A stretch of DNA of 64,000 nt, taken from assembly GCA_030148165.1 (NCBI GenBank), contig JASBTZ010000007.1, positions 1-64,000 on the forward strand, in the 5' to 3' direction. Shown here in pieces: positions 36,460 through 46,409 of the stretch. Each line of letters opens with the position of its first letter. Within the stretch, counting starts at the first letter, position 1. This DNA comes from Bacteroidota bacterium (GTDB lineage Bacteria; Bacteroidota; Bacteroidia; Flavobacteriales_D; Crocinitomicaceae). The notes beneath the pieces were generated by a model. That model searched no databases and was not told the origin of the DNA. It saw only the letters and a list, made by a program, of their open reading frames with translations. Both the position numbers and the translations under genes were made by a program.

Positions 36460-36939
36460 ATGGCGGAAGAAATCAGAACTATTACAGGCGACAAAGAGAC
36501 CATTTACAATGGTCTAATTCCGCAAATTCGGTCGCTTGTAGGTGATGAAAAAAATTGGATCGCTAACCTGGCGAATGTAGCAGCCGCGATTTATTCGAAC
36601 TTTAATTTTTTATGGGTGGGATTTTACCTGGTCGACGGCGAGGAATTAATACTTGGACCATTTCAGGGGCCTGTAGCTTGCACTCGCATACAAAAAGGCA
36701 AGGGTGTTTGCGGAACCTCATGGGAAAATGGCGAAACGATTGTTGTTGATAATGTCGATGCCTTCCCCGGTCATATCGCTTGTAGCGCATTGTCTAAAAG
36801 TGAGATTGTAGTTCCAATAAAAAAAGAAGGAAAGGTAATTGCTGTGTTGGATATCGATAGTTCGGAACTTAGTCAGTTCGATGGTGTTGATGTGAATAAA
36901 CTTGAAGAACTTTGCGAATGGCTCGGCACTATATCATAA
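36460..36939 (+). CDS. msrC: Free methionine-(R)-sulfoxide reductase
   Basis: The 159-residue GAF-domain protein carries the three catalytic/resolving cysteines of fRMsr: Cys74 (VACTRIQ), Cys84 (GVCGTSW) and Cys108 (HIACSALS). These correspond to E. coli Cys84, Cys94 and Cys118 with a constant 10-residue shift. It reduces free Met-(R)-SO. Its end overlaps the start of the next gene by 22 nt in another frame. Confidence 0.93.
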   Translation: MAEEIRTITGDKETIYNGLIPQIRSLVGDEKNWIANLANVAAAIYSNFNFLWVGFYLVDGEELILGPFQGPVACTRIQKGKGVCGTSWENGETIVVDNVDAFPGHIACSALSKSEIVVPIKKEGKVIAVLDIDSSELSQFDGVDVNKLEELCEWLGTIS

Positions 36940-38465
36940 TGATTTCCGCCATTGCTTTGTTTGCGTCCTGCGCGCAGATAGGAACCGTATCAGGCGGAGA
37001 CACCGACGTCAATGCTCCTTCCCCGTTAAAAAGTACTCCTGAGAATGCCAGCACTAATTTCAGCGGAAATGAAATCTCAATAACATTTGATGAGTATTTC
37101 AAGCTTGTGTCTCCTGCACAAAAAATCGTCATGATCCCTCCTCATGCGACAATTAACATAAGTGTTCGTAAAAAGACACTTACGCTAAGCTGGGAGGACA
37201 CGCTTAATACCAATACAACTTATTCCATCTATCTCAACGGCGCAGTTGCTGATATAACAGAGGGGAATGATTCTATTTACCAATACGTTTTCTCAACCGG
37301 GAATGAACTCGACAGCATTTCTTACACATCATTCATTGCGGATGCGCGAACTGGAGATGCGACTCAAGACGTAACCCTAATTTGCTATGATAGTGAAGGT
37401 AGGTTAGTGAGTCTGGGCAAAACGCATAGTTTTGGTGAGGTCTCAGTTCGATACCTCAAGCCGGGAACTTATTCATTTATAGCTGTAGAAGACATTAACA
37501 ACAATCTCGAAATCGACAATGGAGAATCCGTTGGCTTTCCCGACTATCGAAATCTGTCGCTTGATTCTTCTATGACAGACTCCACTCTTATTCGCATGTT
37601 TAAACCTAAAGCGGCTCCTCGTCTGCGTTCTGCCAAATTCATATCCCCCGCTTCCGTATTTGTCGGTGCAACAGAAACACTCGAATCCTCAACGATATTT
37701 ATCGATGGCAATGAGATAAAAGATAATCTCATTCAGCTTTTGGAACGAGATAGCGTGCAGCTATTTCCTGAGTCCATCACTTCCGGACATCACGAGCTTG
37801 TGGTGAAATCTGATTTATTTACAGACACTATCAATTTTAGGGTGCCAAGATCAATCGACTCTACTATTCGAATCTCATCACTGAATAATGCAGCGGGTAT
37901 TGCTCCTTCTGAAGAAGTCTCGTATAAAGCAAGCGACCGTATTCTAAAAATTCAAAAGGACTCTATCCATCTATTCAATGTTTCTGATTCTATATCTATT
38001 TCTGATTTCGAGGTGCGTTATGAATATGATCGCCTGTATATTAAATTTGATCGTGATCAAATCCGTGACGTTAAGGTCACGTTTGGAAAGGATGCTGTCA
38101 CCTGTTCTACCGGAACTTCAAAACCATGGGTTAACGATATCGTGTTGAATGAACTTCGTTCATATGGTCAACTTATGCTCGATCACAGCGCGTATCAGGA
38201 ACCTATTATCCTGGAATTATTCAGGGGGGGGCAGCTCATTCGTGCAATCAAAGTTGAAAACGTGAAAGAACTAACTACCGTTAGCGAATTACCTCCAGGA
38301 GATTATACGATCAACGTTATCGTTGACAGAAACAAGAATGGTCGTTGGGACACTGGTGATCTCGAACAGTTTGTACAGCCCGAAGAAATTGATCGGTATT
38401 CCGAAGCCATTACTGTACGTGCTAACTGGGACCTTGAAGTTCCTCTAGAACCAAGAGTAGAATAA
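36918..38465 (+). CDS. Ig-like-domain lipoprotein
   Basis: The 515-residue product has a lipoprotein signal (MARHYIIMISAIALFASCAQ) with lipobox FASC. An N-terminal Big_5-like Ig domain starts STNFSGNEISITFDEYFKLV. The remainder is repetitive beta structure, including DGDYTIN-like and GRWDTGDLEQFVQPEE segments typical of this Bacteroidota family. The start at 36918 is chosen over the TTG at 36912. It overlaps both flanking genes, so the three form one transcript. The role is unknown; a cell-envelope or surface location is likely. Confidence 0.8.
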   Translation: MARHYIIMISAIALFASCAQIGTVSGGDTDVNAPSPLKSTPENASTNFSGNEISITFDEYFKLVSPAQKIVMIPPHATINISVRKKTLTLSWEDTLNTNTTYSIYLNGAVADITEGNDSIYQYVFSTGNELDSISYTSFIADARTGDATQDVTLICYDSEGRLVSLGKTHSFGEVSVRYLKPGTYSFIAVEDINNNLEIDNGESVGFPDYRNLSLDSSMTDSTLIRMFKPKAAPRLRSAKFISPASVFVGATETLESSTIFIDGNEIKDNLIQLLERDSVQLFPESITSGHHELVVKSDLFTDTINFRVPRSIDSTIRISSLNNAAGIAPSEEVSYKASDRILKIQKDSIHLFNVSDSISISDFEVRYEYDRLYIKFDRDQIRDVKVTFGKDAVTCSTGTSKPWVNDIVLNELRSYGQLMLDHSAYQEPIILELFRGGQLIRAIKVENVKELTTVSELPPGDYTINVIVDRNKNGRWDTGDLEQFVQPEEIDRYSEAITVRANWDLEVPLEPRVE

Positions 38466-39628
38466 TGAGTAGTCCACTACGGAAAATTGCCGGGGGCTGG
38501 AAAGTCTTCATTGCGATCGCTATTGGATTGGTCGTTTCCGGATGGATTCTATATTCTAATATGAACCAAATTCAATTCATCGATGTTGATGAAGGCACCG
38601 GCGAATTCGAATGGATTGATGGAAACGGGAACGGAGTAGTAGATACACATCTCGAAGAAGATTTCAAGCTTTCTGAAACAGGTAACTATCATTTGCAAAC
38701 AGCAAGTGACAGTCTTAAAAACATTGATTGGTCTTTTCACACTTTTTTCTGGTTACTTGGCGCGATCATATTCACCGCTGGACGGGATTTTTTCTACATG
38801 GTGCGCATTCGCATATTGACCAAAAACAAACTCAGCTGGAAATCTGCTTTATACGTTATACTGCTTTGGGAGTTTGCGTCAGCTATTTCTCCCGGTGTCG
38901 TAGGAGGGGCTGCAGTAGCAATGTTCATCTTAAATAGAGAGGGAATTCCATTTGGTCGAGCTACTGCAATTGTCATTATTACAGCCTTCATGGATAACCT
39001 ATTTTATGTAGTTATGATTCCTCTGATCTTTATCTTTGTCTCATATGGCAGCGTGGTGACTTTTGGGGATGAGACTTCCACATTTCTATCCATGTGGTTT
39101 TATGGTGGGTTTCTAATTATCCTATCTGTCTGTATTCTGTTGTACCTTACTATTTTCTGGTATCCTAAATTAGCATCGAAGTTCCTATTACTAATCTTTA
39201 AGCTTCCCTTTTTGAATCGCTGGAAGGTAATAGCGATCGAATGGGGGAAAGATATTGAGCTAGCATCGAAACAATTCAAAGAAGAAAACCGCGTCTATTG
39301 GTTTAAAGTTTTTGGCGCCACAATGGCAAGTTGGTTGTCCCGTTACCTGGTTATCAATGCAATATTAAACGCCTTTCTCGATCTTGGTATAATGGACAAT
39401 GTCCGGATTTTAGGTAAACAATTTGTTCTCTGGTTATTCATGTTAGTCACTCCAACACCGGGAGGGTCGGGGATGGCGGAATATGCTTTTGGAGAACTGC
39501 TGTCAGACCTTGGGATAAGCGCCCTGGTACTGGCTGTAATGGCTCTTATTTGGAGATTGGTGTCTTACTTCCCCTATATCTTTATCGGGGTTATTTTACT
39601 TCCTTTTTGGCTTAGAAAAAAGAGGTGA
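38465..39628 (+). CDS. Lysylphosphatidylglycerol synthase-type transmembrane protein (UPF0104)
   Basis: The 387-residue product has about eight transmembrane helices in the UPF0104/LPG-synthase TM family, including FASAISPGVVGGAAVAMFIL and LVTPTPGGSGMAEYAFG. It lacks the aminoacyl-transferase domain of MprF, so it may be a flippase or lipid-handling protein; I cannot assign a substrate. It overlaps the upstream lipoprotein by TAATG and its 3' end overlaps the convergent gene by 33 bp. Confidence 0.85.
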   Translation: MSSPLRKIAGGWKVFIAIAIGLVVSGWILYSNMNQIQFIDVDEGTGEFEWIDGNGNGVVDTHLEEDFKLSETGNYHLQTASDSLKNIDWSFHTFFWLLGAIIFTAGRDFFYMVRIRILTKNKLSWKSALYVILLWEFASAISPGVVGGAAVAMFILNREGIPFGRATAIVIITAFMDNLFYVVMIPLIFIFVSYGSVVTFGDETSTFLSMWFYGGFLIILSVCILLYLTIFWYPKLASKFLLLIFKLPFLNRWKVIAIEWGKDIELASKQFKEENRVYWFKVFGATMASWLSRYLVINAILNAFLDLGIMDNVRILGKQFVLWLFMLVTPTPGGSGMAEYAFGELLSDLGISALVLAVMALIWRLVSYFPYIFIGVILLPFWLRKKR

Positions 39629-40201
39629 TTTATACAACGCAATAACTATCACAATCGCCAAAACAAAGAACTGTTCATCGGGGTGAAACAAGGCTGCAAT
39701 TGCTAATAGAAGCATCGTGAAGACAACGATCATTACATAGGACATTAATTGTGCAAGGTACAACCCAAACAGCTCTATTTTTAAATAGGCCTTTGTCCGC
39801 TTGAATTCCATTTTATATTTCTGATATGCAGCGAATATTACCAGTGGAAGTAGTAAATAGCCTTGTTCAAGACCAAGCTCCTTATAGGTCCAGAATCGAA
39901 TGAGCTCGGCTTTAAAGTCCATTTGACTATTCATCCAAAACAGCGCAAAGTGAATGGCGCCAAATGCAATGATCATCGAAATAAGGCTTGCAAAAATCCA
40001 ATAGACCGTGTTTGACCATTGTGCCCTGCCAACCTTAACTATATCGCGGGCTTTAAGAGTCGTTATGCTCTCATCTGCAAGCATGTCCATCATGTAAAAC
40101 AAAAGAATAAAGTAAAGGTTCCAATCCCAAAGGTAGAACCCCAATAGTGGAATTGCCGATTCAAGTAGGATTTGAATAAGTCTTGCTTTAGCCGGGCTCA
40201 T
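39596..40201 (-). CDS. Hypothetical multi-pass membrane protein
   Basis: The 201-residue product has about five hydrophobic helices, starting MSPAKARLIQILLESAIPLL. It may belong to a DUF6498-like family, but I am not certain. The role is unknown. It overlaps the end of the convergent UPF0104 gene by 33 bp, an unusually long tail-to-tail overlap. Confidence 0.6.
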   Translation of the reverse strand: MSPAKARLIQILLESAIPLLGFYLWDWNLYFILLFYMMDMLADESITTLKARDIVKVGRAQWSNTVYWIFASLISMIIAFGAIHFALFWMNSQMDFKAELIRFWTYKELGLEQGYLLLPLVIFAAYQKYKMEFKRTKAYLKIELFGLYLAQLMSYVMIVVFTMLLLAIAALFHPDEQFFVLAIVIVIALYKSPLFSKPKRK

Positions 40202-40226
40202 GCTGTAAACAGAATGTTTGGAATTA

Positions 40227-41264
40227 TCAGTTTTCTTCCTTCATGTTATAACCCTTCTTCCTCAGTTCATCTGCTGCCTCACGTGACAAAGTGAATTCCG
40301 GATCATACTTCAGGGCCTTCGCATAAGATTGCATTGCCCTTGTTATGTTTCCTTTTGTTTCATAGGCCACCCCGAGGTTGTGCCAGGCCTCCACGTATTT
40401 TGGATTTGTCTGAAGCGCACTATTGTAAAAATAGATTGCGCTATCGATATTTCGATTTTCAGAAAATTGCATGATATAACCCTGGTGAAATAATCCGCGC
40501 GACACATAATACTCATTCGTGTCTGCCGCCATTTTTCGATATAACTCCTGCGCCTCTACTTTCTTTCCAAATTGTTGATTGGCATATGCCAGTGCATAAA
40601 CAGCATCCATATCGTTAGGTCGAAGCTGATTAGCTGTTGTAAAATACTCTATGCAAACTGCGTTACTGTCAGCCTGATACAAAGATCCCAGCATAATATA
40701 TGCTTCAAAGAATTCGGGATCCTGTTGTACCGCGGTTTCATAGGAAGACTTGGTTAATTCCGGTTCTCCCAGCCAACGGTAATTCGACCCTTTTAAAACA
40801 TAAGCGTCTCGATTTTTTGGGTCAATTCTCAGTGCCTCATTGATATATTTGAATGACTCTTCGAAATCCTGTTGCTGGCTATAGGTAGCCGCTAGTCCAA
40901 CCAGTGCTTCCGTGTTTTTTGGATCTTGTTTAACGATATAATGATAGTGTCTTTGAGAAAGGCTGATATCATTTACAGTCCTGTTAGGGTGGTTGTTAAG
41001 TGCTTTAGCATAAAGATGTCGTGCTTCAAGGTTGTTGCTGTCCAATCGAAACGCCTTTGCGCCATCTTGCATCGCCTTGTCATAATTCGCATCAGAAATC
41101 ATTTTATAGCCATGTTCAACAAGTAATGGTATGCTGTCCGGAAAGGCCAACAACAGACTGTCCAGGTTTCGCTCTCCCAAGTGCACTTGTTTCTCCGGTT
41201 CTTCACCGCAAGAGCCAAGGATTAATACAATTATAAAAATCGCCGTGAAAGACAAGTATTTCAT
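40227..41264 (-). CDS. TPR-repeat lipoprotein
   Basis: The 345-residue product has a signal MKYLSFTAIFIIVLILGSCG with lipobox LGSC. About seven TPR motifs follow (such as ALVGLAATYSQQQDFEESFKY, AYVLKGSNYRWLGEPELTKS-type, AWHNLGVAYETKGNITRAMQ-type pairs). It is probably outer-membrane or periplasmic and binds proteins; function unknown. The start at 41264 is preferred for the signal. It is co-directional with the membrane gene 25 nt downstream. Confidence 0.8.
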   Translation of the reverse strand: MKYLSFTAIFIIVLILGSCGEEPEKQVHLGERNLDSLLLAFPDSIPLLVEHGYKMISDANYDKAMQDGAKAFRLDSNNLEARHLYAKALNNHPNRTVNDISLSQRHYHYIVKQDPKNTEALVGLAATYSQQQDFEESFKYINEALRIDPKNRDAYVLKGSNYRWLGEPELTKSSYETAVQQDPEFFEAYIMLGSLYQADSNAVCIEYFTTANQLRPNDMDAVYALAYANQQFGKKVEAQELYRKMAADTNEYYVSRGLFHQGYIMQFSENRNIDSAIYFYNSALQTNPKYVEAWHNLGVAYETKGNITRAMQSYAKALKYDPEFTLSREAADELRKKGYNMKEEN

Positions 41265-41359
41265 GGGGCTAAAGGTATACGTTTTTACGAAATAAGTCCA
41301 ATCATTCACTCATCGGATCGCCATCTTGACTCAATGAAAGTTAATTCATCTATTTTCTC

Positions 41360-41367
41360 TAATTTTG
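41360..41367 (+). promoter_or_regulatory. TAnnTTTG -7 element near a GTG start
   Basis: TAATTTTG matches the Bacteroidota -7 consensus exactly and lies 4 bp before the GTG at 41372, so the mRNA would be nearly leaderless. Confidence 0.5.
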
Positions 41368-41371
41368 TGTC

Positions 41372-41617
41372 GTGAAGAAGTGGCAGTATATCCTGGTTTT
41401 TGTCGTTGTTTTTATCGCTGTGAACTCGGTGTATGGACAAGGGTGTTCGCAGTGTAAGCTGATAGCTGAACAAAGCAGTGATATGTTAAACGAAGACGAC
41501 TTCGGCAGTAACATTAACTATGGAATTCTTTACTTAATGGCCATACCTTACCTGTTGATCATGTTTCTATTCAGAAACCGTATAATCAATTTCTTTCGGG
41601 GGAAAAAGCCTGAATAA
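41372..41617 (+). CDS. Small exported/membrane protein with CxxC motif
   Basis: The 81-residue protein has a signal peptide or anchor (VKKWQYILVFVVVFIAVNSV). A redox- or metal-binding-like GCSQCKLIAEQSS lies in the middle, and a second membrane helix (YGILYLMAIPYLLIMFLF) is near the C terminus. Small proteins with this layout are, as far as I recall, conserved in Bacteroidota; role unknown. It uses a GTG start, preceded by a -7 element. Confidence 0.75.
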   Translation: MKKWQYILVFVVVFIAVNSVYGQGCSQCKLIAEQSSDMLNEDDFGSNINYGILYLMAIPYLLIMFLFRNRIINFFRGKKPE

Positions 41618-41621
41618 GCTA

Positions 41622-42665
41622 CTAGATCCTTCTCGCCTTCGTTTTAAATAAGGCGTCATGGCGATTCGTGAACGAAAGAGAGAATTCAAGTGAACCCCCG
41701 CCATATGCTCTTCTCAAATCTGAGATCGTAATATCATAAGAAACTCCAAATTGGAACCCTTTCCAGTCAACCATAACTGAAGGAATAATCGCATCCTTCA
41801 AGCGGTGGTAAACTCCAAATCCAAAAAAGGCATCATGTGAAAGACCCGTGATTTTTGTTCCATCTTCAAATCGATACCTCAGCATCGTTCCGAAAATGGT
41901 TTCGTAATGGCCTCCCTGTATAAATTGCAACACACTTCCGTCTATCGCCCAAACTGATCCGGGAAAGTCTGCAACTACACCAAGATGTCCTACATACTTT
42001 CGATGAAGTCTTTCTCCGCTTACTCCACTAGAATATTTTAATTCCGGACTATTCAGGTGATACCCCGCAGCTCCTATTTGCAGCTTGAAGGTGTTGTTTC
42101 TGCTAAAAGTTGATTGCCCTCCATCAAACACATAATAGATACCCGCTGAAGCATCCATATAGCGAAAGGACGTTGCCGAATTCATTTCTCCACTCGCGAT
42201 CGTTGGATCAAACTCTGAACCCGTCCATTGGCTTCTGAATAGAACACCAGAAAGGTCAGCCTTTCTGGAACCAAATCCTCCCTGAATCCCTGCAGACAAA
42301 ATGTGTCCTGAACGACCCATTGGCAGAATTCCAGATAAAGTCAATGAACCCGTTTGGTTACCAAATTTCGAATCACCACCTATGTCATTAAAAAACATGA
42401 GACCCACTCCGAAATGAGCCCTGTCATTTAGCTGTGATTTACCAATGTTTACATCTGCGGCAACCGAAGTTGTCATGAATTGTGTATTGGCTCCCAGCCA
42501 TTGATTTCGGTGATTTAATATTACGCGCTCCCACCCATCAAAGACCCCTGCACATGCCGGGTTAACTAACAATGGAGTCTGGGCTGTTTGTCCGAAGTGA
42601 AGGTCCTGTGCGTAAGTTACACCGCACAACATCATCATCACATATAGTCCTACTACTCTTCTCAT
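41622..42665 (-). CDS. PorP/SprF-family type IX secretion membrane protein
   Basis: The 347-residue product has a signal peptide and the PorP/SprF barrel layout: DLHFGQTAQTPLLVNPACAG, RVILNHRNQWLGANTQFMTT, SLTLSGILPMGRSGHILSAG. PorP/SprF-like proteins act with T9SS; SprF-type members are needed to export type B CTD proteins. It sits 4 nt from a type B cargo (CotH protein), as expected for a dedicated pair. Confidence 0.9.
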   Translation of the reverse strand: MRRVVGLYVMMMLCGVTYAQDLHFGQTAQTPLLVNPACAGVFDGWERVILNHRNQWLGANTQFMTTSVAADVNIGKSQLNDRAHFGVGLMFFNDIGGDSKFGNQTGSLTLSGILPMGRSGHILSAGIQGGFGSRKADLSGVLFRSQWTGSEFDPTIASGEMNSATSFRYMDASAGIYYVFDGGQSTFSRNNTFKLQIGAAGYHLNSPELKYSSGVSGERLHRKYVGHLGVVADFPGSVWAIDGSVLQFIQGGHYETIFGTMLRYRFEDGTKITGLSHDAFFGFGVYHRLKDAIIPSVMVDWKGFQFGVSYDITISDLRRAYGGGSLEFSLSFTNRHDALFKTKARRI

Positions 42666-42669
42666 GCTC

Positions 42670-45600
42670 TTATCTTAATAATGTGATGTTTCCAGATCGA
42701 AGTTCCGCAGAACCGTCTTCGTAAAGAATCTCTAACATATAAGCATAAACTCCCGTGTTACATTCCTGTCCGTTAGGAGCCGTTCCATCCCATTCGAAAT
42801 CTTTCTGATCGCTCTCAAACAATTCAGTCCCCCAGCGGTCGTATATGTGAATCACGATTGATGTTACATCCTTACCAACAATTATCGAGAATACTTCGTT
42901 TTCCGGATTACCTTGTCCGTTCGGCGAGAATCCTGTTGGAACATAAACACCTTCCATACATTCTACCCCGTTTGCTTCAGGATCACAAGGGTCAAATGGA
43001 TTAGATCCATTCGCAATCTCCGTCTCATCATCAATTCCGTCTCCATCACAATCTTCACCTGAAACTATTGGAAGTGTAATAGAGCTTATCAAATATGAGC
43101 ATGGGTCATTTGGATCTGTACCATTCGACATCTCTGTCAAATCCGTTACACCGTCCCCATCCGTGTCAATCTGACAAAGAGGATCTGAGTCATCCGGGTC
43201 ACATGGGTTACATGGATCTGATGGTCCAGATGGAACGAGTGGTGTTGATGGATCATCAATTCCAGTTACCTCTTCATAGTCCGTCAATCCATCGTCGTCC
43301 GTATCCGGATCGTTTGGATCTAAGCACCCTACTTCTTCATTTGCGAATAATCCGTCTCCATCAGCGTCACAAGCTGGTGAGTTCGGGTCTGGATCACAAG
43401 GGTCGCATGGATCAGAAACACCTGTCGGTACAGCCGTTGTAGCAGCATTGTCTACACCGTATAGTTCCTCTCCATCATAGAGTCCATCTCCATCTGTGTC
43501 CGGATTATTAGGGTCTAAACATCCTGTTTCATCAACGTTTAATACACCGTCATTATCCAGATCCGGGTTCAGCGCAACGAAGACCGCAATGATGCTGTCT
43601 GGAGCCGATATCATAACACCATTTGAATCAACTGTAATTGCCTGGTTCATTGGCCCAACGACATATTCCCAATGATCAAACATATAGCCAAATGCCGGTG
43701 TTGCAATTGTTATCGTATTAATTCCTCCAAAGTAACTTGTTGACCAAGGATAACTTGCCGGAGTAATTGAGTTAACCTGTATATCACCCGAGTTTGGTGG
43801 ATCTACATCAAAGGTAACGTCGAACGGCCCGGTTAAACTATAACAGTCAATCAGACCTTGTTCCAATGCTGCGCATCTGAGATTAATAAAGTCTTTTAAA
43901 TCCTGGACATTTGAGTTCCATCCGGCGACGGACCCTCCCCATTTAGCTGTATGGGCGGGCATTTCGGGTATTATCTCCGCTAACATACTGTCTAATAAGG
44001 AAATCATGTAACTACATGAAAAATGCGTGTTTACCAAGTCAATGTATCGCGTGATGTAATACTGTTCTACATCCGGGTTTTCATTGATTAATTTTTCTAA
44101 AATATCTGTGTGCCCTTGTCCTCCCGGGTTCGGCAGGTTTTCAACGTTACAAGGATCTGCATTTGCAGTTGGGTCAGGAATACCCGTATAGTTGATATAG
44201 TGGCCAAAAGTAGCGTCCATGTCCCACAACACATATCTCCATTTCAATTTAGAGCCCGCTGTGTCAAGACCATGCCACCATGCTGTGTTCCAGTTCAACC
44301 AGTCCTGATTTACCACATAGGAGTTAAACATGAAGTAGTCACAAAGAGACTTCCATTTAAGCTTGTTCTTCACGTAGTCGAACGCAGGCCCCGGTGCCAT
44401 GTTGTTATTCATTATGTAAGTTACCAGGTTGTCCCAGTCTGATTGTGCTGCACCCGGGGCTGTCGTATATTCCTCCCAAGTACTTCCCCAGGTTTTTAGA
44501 TAATGCAGGTTAAACTTGTCTTGATCATAATAATAGTCTGTATAGTCATGGTCATCGGCCTTCTCACGTATTTCATACACTCCCCAATATTGTCCATTCA
44601 AATAGACCACACATGGTCTCCAGGTACGCTCATCTAAAAGCATGTCTGCTTTAATTGATAGTGTGTGTATAAATGCATCCCGAATATGAGCACCTCCATT
44701 TTCAAATGGATAATTATCACTAGCTCCTGCCTTCAATATCAATCGTTGAAAGTCTTCTCTTGATTTTTCAGGAAAGATTTTATGATCAATGTCGTCATTG
44801 TATCCAAACTGATCTTTCATAATGAAGTCGAAACCTCTTTGATCGTATGCCCATGAGTCATTACCATGTTTATTGAAGTGTCCAGCCCCTTCATCTATCA
44901 AAGTATCGTTCTCAAACATTTCGAAATGTCCAAAGAAGTTGTTTGGTCCCCACCAACCTCCGGAATTACCATTGGCAATTAGGTCATATACGTCGAAACT
45001 ACAAACTGAAACGATTGGAATGTCGTGATTTACATTTATTAAATACGTATTTGTTGCAATAAAACTGGGCTCTTCTGCTCCGTAAGCAATTGCTCTTAAC
45101 ACCGTTGTACTACTTACTGTAATTGGTCCGGTATATACTGTCGATCCGGAGTTAGGATTGTACCCATTTGTGGTATAGTAAATTGTTGCCGCGGGATCTG
45201 AACAAGTGATTGAAACTGTTTGAGTTCCGGGATATACTCCTGACTCAACGCTAAATACCGGTGTCGGCTCATAAAAGTTTTGAGCTCCTGTATTCGCTGC
45301 TCCCGGTGTTGGGTTCGTAAAGAGTTTCCAATCGGCTGCACCATTCGTCGATCTACCAACGGAATGGTCTTCTTGTGTCATGTGTACGATCTTAATTGAA
45401 TCTCTAACAACGCCGGCATTATCTGACAGAATAATCCACTCCCCTTGCGTTTGTTTCAAGTTGAAGTTCGGGTGAAGTTCATTTCCGCTCACGGTGTTTC
45501 TCCCGGAACAAATAGCCATCTTATAGCCTCCTGCAGCAATGCTGGTTCCTGCCGGAATTTGCCATTTAAGCATGTTTCCGGATTTATCAGACAGGTACCA

Positions 45601-45798
45601 TCCTGACATATCAACCGCAGATGCGCCCAGGTTGTGTATTTCAACCCAGTCTTCATATTCACCGAAATTGTCGGTCATGATACCCATGTTCGAACATGAA
45701 TATTCATTAATGATAACTTGTCCTGTAGTAGTGTAGATTGAAGCGCTAAAAGCCAGTGCAATTAAGGCACTCAGCTTAAGATTTTTCATAGCTTTCAT
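42670..45798 (-). CDS. CotH-kinase family protein with LTD, TSP3 repeats and type B CTD
   Basis: The 1,042-residue product contains, in order: signal peptide, LTD (lamin-tail) domain at about 26-150, CHB_HEX_C_1-like region at about 195-265, CotH kinase domain at about 290-600 ([19 protein letters not shown] and [13 protein letters not shown]), linker, Ca-binding thrombospondin type 3 repeats at about 746-945 ([39 protein letters not shown]) and a type B C-terminal domain from about 949 ([14 protein letters not shown]). CotH kinases phosphorylate proteins in spore coats; the function of surface members is unknown. The start could be 45798 or 45789. Confidence 0.9.
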   Translation of the reverse strand: MKAMKNLKLSALIALAFSASIYTTTGQVIINEYSCSNMGIMTDNFGEYEDWVEIHNLGASAVDMSGWYLSDKSGNMLKWQIPAGTSIAAGGYKMAICSGRNTVSGNELHPNFNLKQTQGEWIILSDNAGVVRDSIKIVHMTQEDHSVGRSTNGAADWKLFTNPTPGAANTGAQNFYEPTPVFSVESGVYPGTQTVSITCSDPAATIYYTTNGYNPNSGSTVYTGPITVSSTTVLRAIAYGAEEPSFIATNTYLINVNHDIPIVSVCSFDVYDLIANGNSGGWWGPNNFFGHFEMFENDTLIDEGAGHFNKHGNDSWAYDQRGFDFIMKDQFGYNDDIDHKIFPEKSREDFQRLILKAGASDNYPFENGGAHIRDAFIHTLSIKADMLLDERTWRPCVVYLNGQYWGVYEIREKADDHDYTDYYYDQDKFNLHYLKTWGSTWEEYTTAPGAAQSDWDNLVTYIMNNNMAPGPAFDYVKNKLKWKSLCDYFMFNSYVVNQDWLNWNTAWWHGLDTAGSKLKWRYVLWDMDATFGHYINYTGIPDPTANADPCNVENLPNPGGQGHTDILEKLINENPDVEQYYITRYIDLVNTHFSCSYMISLLDSMLAEIIPEMPAHTAKWGGSVAGWNSNVQDLKDFINLRCAALEQGLIDCYSLTGPFDVTFDVDPPNSGDIQVNSITPASYPWSTSYFGGINTITIATPAFGYMFDHWEYVVGPMNQAITVDSNGVMISAPDSIIAVFVALNPDLDNDGVLNVDETGCLDPNNPDTDGDGLYDGEELYGVDNAATTAVPTGVSDPCDPCDPDPNSPACDADGDGLFANEEVGCLDPNDPDTDDDGLTDYEEVTGIDDPSTPLVPSGPSDPCNPCDPDDSDPLCQIDTDGDGVTDLTEMSNGTDPNDPCSYLISSITLPIVSGEDCDGDGIDDETEIANGSNPFDPCDPEANGVECMEGVYVPTGFSPNGQGNPENEVFSIIVGKDVTSIVIHIYDRWGTELFESDQKDFEWDGTAPNGQECNTGVYAYMLEILYEDGSAELRSGNITLLR

Positions 45799-45855
45799 AG
45801 TCTTATTTAATGTGATCGCAGAAATTAATTTTAACTGCGCTATCAATATTATAAA

Positions 45856-45871
45856 AAATTGTTAACAATTT
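45856..45871. promoter_or_regulatory. 16-bp perfect palindrome between CotH and lipoprotein genes
   Basis: AAATTGTT followed by AACAATTT is an uninterrupted palindrome centred on GTTAAC. It lies 58 bp upstream of the CotH start codon in the divergent region, a good operator candidate for the CotH-PorP/SprF unit. Confidence 0.35.
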
Positions 45872-45968
45872 GTATCTTTCAGACGCTAAATAAGGGCTTG
45901 AGGTTGGTTAGCTATCAAACTTTTTGCGCTATTTATTCGTTTAGATTTTTACTAATAATAAAGTTCAA

Positions 45969-46397
45969 ATGAAACAAACTGTACTATTTATAATGCTTAC
46001 AGCTTTAACATTCTCGTTTTCAGGCTGTAAAAAAGTTGAGGGGAAAGGTGGAAAAGCTACCATAAAAGGAAAGCTTATGGTGCACGCTTACACGAATCAG
46101 GGGGACACATTATTATGGACCGCGCCATTAGGTGATCATCGTGTTTACATTATTTACGGTGATGATAACGAAGAGACTTATCACGATGATGATATAAGGT
46201 CTTCTTATGATGGTTCATTCGAATTCGATTATTTGGAAATGGGTTCATATACCATCTTTACTTTTGAAGATTGTGGATACGAAGCCTATCCTACTTTCGA
46301 GGAATGTTATGAAAGCCCGATCCTAATTAATACAGAGATCACCGGTAAAAAAGAGGTTGTTGATGTCGGTACCATCAACGTTAAAATGTACATCTAG
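45969..46397 (+). CDS. Hypothetical lipoprotein
   Basis: The 142-residue product has a signal MKQTVLFIMLTALTFSFSGC with lipobox FSGC. Its mature part is a beta-rich domain (GGKATIKGKLMVHAYTNQGD, DGSFEFDYLEMGSYTIFTFE) like a carboxypeptidase-regulatory/transthyretin-type fold. It lies 12 nt before the DUF2490 gene (4 nt before its alternative TTG at 46401), so the two are co-transcribed. Function unknown. Confidence 0.7.
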   Translation: MKQTVLFIMLTALTFSFSGCKKVEGKGGKATIKGKLMVHAYTNQGDTLLWTAPLGDHRVYIIYGDDNEETYHDDDIRSSYDGSFEFDYLEMGSYTIFTFEDCGYEAYPTFEECYESPILINTEITGKKEVVDVGTINVKMYI

Positions 46398-46409
46398 GTC
46401 TTGATAAAA

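Noticed and set aside
43095-43442. Long open frame opposite the TSP3 repeats of the CotH gene
   Set aside because: It is a shadow of the Asp/Pro-rich repeats and has no independent signals.
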